Below are positions 60,382 through 64,000 of a stretch of DNA of 64,000 nucleotides, one piece after another. The stretch is from contig NC_081337.1 of the NCBI RefSeq assembly GCF_022539665.2, forward strand, positions 4,998,679 to 5,062,678. The letters are read 5' to 3'. The DNA is from Daphnia carinata. Taxonomy: Eukaryota > Arthropoda > Branchiopoda > Diplostraca > Daphniidae. The translations under genes and the position numbers were made by a program. Every line of letters begins with the position of its first letter. The stretch's first letter is position 1. Below the pieces are notes generated by a model that saw only the letters and a program-made list of their open reading frames with translations, ran no database searches and was not told where the DNA came from.

Positions 60382-62972
60382 TGACGTTGGACCGCCTGGG
60401 TCTTACAAAAAGGGAAAAAAAAAATAAAATAAAACACTTAAAGAGAGACGACAAAAAAACATTTTTCTCGTTTTCTCTTTGTGGTAGGAAAGATTGCGAA
60501 ACGTCGGAGGACAATAGAAAACTTGTTGATTCTGTTTAAACATTTTTCAGAGGCTACCAGGAATCAGTTTTTAGGCAATCCTTGAAACAAGAGAGAGAGA
60601 GCTCAAAAAACTTGATTTGCATACTCACATTTTTAAAGAAAGAGGATAAACAAAGTGTTGTTTTTTTTGTGTTCGAGGAACGATCCGTAAAGAGGAAAAC
60701 AAAAAAAATTCTGCTTTCTCTCGCCATTGCCGCTAAAAACATTTTTACTGTACTTTTCAAAAGCAATTTCGACATTCTATTTACACACGTTGTTGAATGA
60801 CATTCGTCATGAACGCCATTTTCGAATGCTATTCATTCATTATTCATCACATCGTCATGGACGCATATATACAGTGTACAAATATTTTTCCCCCCCCCTC
60901 ATGTTCCAAAACTTGTTGCTGGGTGATCCCGTCCGTATATGCATGCCAGATATCGTGCGGGTTTTCGTGACAAATGACGTACACAGCCTCGGGTTTCACG
61001 TTGTTGATGTCGTTCATCATCACGGTATTTTCACGTCTTTTTTTTTTTTTCGCTCTCGTCGCATTCGATGCCTTAAAAGGATCGACTCGTTTCCTTCCAT
61101 CGTCTCTGCACGCCGCTGGTACGCGGCCTAACCGGCGATTGCAAGTGACGCATTAGTAAGGACATCACGTCATTTTGCCCTCATCGTTTCATTTTTCTTT
61201 TTTAAGAAGAAGGTCATGTACCGAGATGAGCGTCGCTTTGCATTTTGAATTGACCTGGACGTTGTATATATATTTTTTTTTGAATGATTGTAAATGCCGT
61301 ATCACAAGTGTCTTCCCACAGCCAGTGACTTTGTGTACGTGTCGTTATCTTTTCTTTTTCGATAGTTTTTGAAACTTTCGTCGTTCCAAGTCGACTTTCT
61401 TATCTCGAACCAAAAAAGAAATTTCTGATGGCGGCAGACGACGTCATCATCCAACCATTTTTCTTCCTTGAAACAAATCAAAAGAAAAAGCGCTAATCAA
61501 ACAATAAAAAGACTTTTGAAAATTAGCACTCCGCAAAAGGCCATCATTTTTGGAGAGAGAGAAAAAAAAAAAAAATGTCGACTCATTTCATAAACGGCTA
61601 AACGTGTCCTACGATTGATTGTTAATGGCGTTTTATTCCCTTTCTGATTGTGTTCGTGTCCACCCTTTTTTAATTGCGCCTTTTTTGTTTGTTTTCGTAT
61701 CAGATTCCCTTTCGACTAAAACACTCAAAAGACAATCCCTTTAAAACAAGAATTTTTAAAAATATTTTTTACTTTATCACAACATCATCGCCACTTATTT
61801 CTTGTCCTTAAAAAAAAAGCTGTTTGTAACGACATAAAACGGGCGGGTTCGACCATCTTTTTCAATGGGCAAAACGTTCGTTGAGACCTTACACCACCCA
61901 GTTGGCTTTATTTGCCCACCCGACGTTATCGCCCTTCTTATTTAGGGACTGGTCAGTCGGCCTCTTGTCACAGCGTTTTCTATATTTTATTTTATTTTAT
62001 TTTTTTCAAAAAATACGACAACCCATAGACCAGCATTTTTTTAGTCGGCATAATGGCGCCTTCTTTTCCTAAAAAAAAATAATAATAATAAAAAAAAAGA
62101 AAAAAAGCTTCGAGTTTGGACCCCTCCTGTGGCGCTGGCCGGTGTAATAACACACGGCTGGTTAAGGTTTATGTACGTATCGGAGTATCGTATTGATGAC
62201 GAAGCAATGGCCGGCCAAAAAAGCACACACAGTGCAACACACACACACACAGATCTTTTGCCTGAAAGAAGAGAGAGGCCGACAAATAGGTATAGACTTA
62301 CGTCATTCCTTTTTTTTTTTTTAAATCCTTCCTCTTCTACAATATTTTTTTTTTTTGTGTGCGGTGGAAAAAAAAATAAAAAACGATGAAACGGCCGTGC
62401 TACACGACACGTATCCCGTTAGGTGTATACTGTTTCGTGTTCTATAGGAGCCAACCAACCAGCATCACACAAATCAAACTCTTCTTTTGACCCTCTTCTT
62501 TACTTTAACTTATGCGTCATGTCCCTTTTTTTTTTTTTATTTCGATTTTAAAGAATAGGCTAGTAGTATATTAGCTTCAACGTGAATGGGGGGGTTGTGC
62601 GGATGACGTCCAGCAATCAAAAGAAACATCTGGTCCGACCTGACCGGATAGTTTCGTTCCACTTGAGCAGGAAGTTGACACAATCTACAAAAGCCATACC
62701 TTTTTATATGCAGGAAGGTGATTCTACTCTATTCCTTTGAGTTTATTCAGAAACATCGTGGTTGGGGTGCAGTTTTTGTTATCGGTCTATTCTTTAAAAA
62801 CGACTGTGGTGGTCCATTGCCCAGTTTCATGTCAGGCGCGGTCGCTAGATGGCGTTGCTCACCGGTCGCCTACATTTTTCAAGACGGCACTTTTTTTTTT
62901 TTCGATAAACAAAGTGAATAGCCGTCGACATTTGTTTGTCTGGCGAATGCAATTTGAATGTGCGTGTCAACT

Positions 62973-62975
<3 letters not shown>

Positions 62976-63003
<28 letters not shown>
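62976..63003. repeat. (CA)n microsatellite
   Basis: About 13-14 CA units in the presumed intron. Confidence 0.9.
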
Positions 63004-63007
<4 letters not shown>

Positions 63008-63281
63008 TTTATTGACCAACGTACTCTTCTTTTGCATAGCAGCTCTTACGTCCGACACTTTGCACTGGATGCGAATCATATGTGCGACAAACGTTTCAAG
63101 TGCCGTCTTCTTTTCTTTCCTCTTCCCCATCTTATTTGAAAATGGCTTTTTAGTTCTCAGCACTTGGTGAGCAGTTGTACAAGTGGAGGGCACTTGAGTA
63201 TGTAAACAAAGACTTTTCTTGGCCAGCTTTTTCAATTTCGATTCTTATAGTTTGCACACAGTGGCAACTCGTAATAAAAAA

Positions 63282-63302
63282 TTTTTTTTTTTTTTTTTTT
63301 TT
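63282..63302. repeat. T-homopolymer of about 21
   Basis: Uninterrupted T run in the presumed intron, flanked by AT-rich sequence. Confidence 0.85.
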
Positions 63303-64000
63303 ATTAAATGCGTTTTGAACGTGATATTAACGACAATTCAATTTCATTGGTCACTTTGGTGTTGCCCGCCCGCATTGAAAACCAAATGTTGTCCGTCTCT
63401 CTTTTCTTTTTGGCTTTGTTGACTTGTGTGTTGTTTGTCTCGGTCGTTCCAACTGGCCCGTACAACCAAGTCACAGCGTCAATATTGACCCTTTTCTCTT
63501 TTCCCTCTGTCCGGAGGTGCAACGCCTAAGGGCCGCCCCTTTCTTTGTTCAATGACCAGATTTGAAGTAACCCTGAAAAAAGTCGCATCCGATGAGCAAA
63601 TCTCTTTTTTGGTTTGATTTTTGATCACGTTGTTGGCGCCCAATTTCGAGGTTGGATGGTCTGACATTTAAAACAAAACAAAACAAAAAAAAGTTGGCAT
63701 CGAGTCCAATAGACTCCACCCTCTTGTTCGTGACGTCGATGAGTGGGCGAGAAAGGAAGTCATGCCCTTTTTTCCTAAAAAAAAAAAAAAATGCTCTATT
63801 AAAACAAGAACTTTATCCGGATCTATTAAACAGTTGTAGTGCAAATCTCTAATTTCAATGGAAGCGCTTTATGATTGGACGTCAAGTGCGAACGGAACCT
63901 TTTTGCATAGCTGCTTGTAAATTCACGATGCGTGTGAGCTTGAAAATAGGAGCGGAATCATTGAAAAATGCACCGAGAAAATTTGCTATTTTGAATCAAT

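Larger units (their letters stand above)
55900..64000 (+). other. repeat-rich non-coding region, probably first coding intron of the secreted-protein gene
   Basis: Eight kilobases contain no recognisable exon on either strand; open frames are short and low in complexity. Homopolymer T and A runs are frequent, with dinucleotide arrays at 56312-56353 and 62976-63003. Short exons could hide here, and the intron could end earlier than the right edge. Confidence 0.5.

Overview
The window is nuclear DNA from a compact animal genome. Genes lie 0.1-2 kb apart on both strands, most introns are 55-90 nt, and every gene reads with the standard code. Several proteins point to an arthropod: an insect-type chitooligosaccharidolytic N-acetylglucosaminidase and a pyrexia-type TRPA channel. 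The gene compactness, small phase-exact introns and abundant homopolymer tracts suggest a cladoceran crustacean such as Daphnia. That placement is inference; no database search was run.

Layout, left to right. Bases 1-12,700: a possible terminal exon of an unseen gene, an SLC10-type transporter (-), a NIMA-related kinase (+), a UEV1/Mms2 ubiquitin E2 variant (-), DGAT1 (-) and an 11-finger C2H2 protein (-). 14,200-22,200: CDKAL1 tRNA methylthiotransferase (-) and a 1,029-residue protein with a CENP-B/Tigger-type DNA-binding region (-). 24,000-33,300: THG1 (+), V-ATPase subunit d (-), S-adenosylhomocysteine hydrolase (+), an ER-type FKBP (+) and a GH20 hexosaminidase (+). 33,600-46,200: hydroxypyruvate isomerase (-), TRPA channel (+), DHRSX-like dehydrogenase (+), RPL5 (-) and a fatty-acid amide hydrolase (+). 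47,600-53,200: a SMYD4-like SET/MYND protein (+) and bifunctional FTCD (-). From 54,900 to the right edge there is the 5' end of one secreted-protein gene (+), then more than 8 kb of repeat-rich DNA that is probably its first coding intron.

The genes are unrelated housekeeping and signalling genes. I see no operon, pathway cluster, recognisable complete transposon, CRISPR array or RNA gene. I rebuilt most genes exon by exon; sixteen multi-exon models close with exact splice phase. Three do not: V-ATPase d, the hexosaminidase and the DHRSX-like gene each carry one frame break inside conserved sequence, which is either assembly error or real allele damage.

I found no clear new biological system. 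The best candidate for something undescribed is the gene at 17,485-22,193, which joins a transposase-derived DNA-binding region to a long low-complexity linker and a C-terminal domain I cannot name. Two introns with GC-AG ends and a glycosylation-rich triplicated repeat in the TRPA channel are smaller points of interest.
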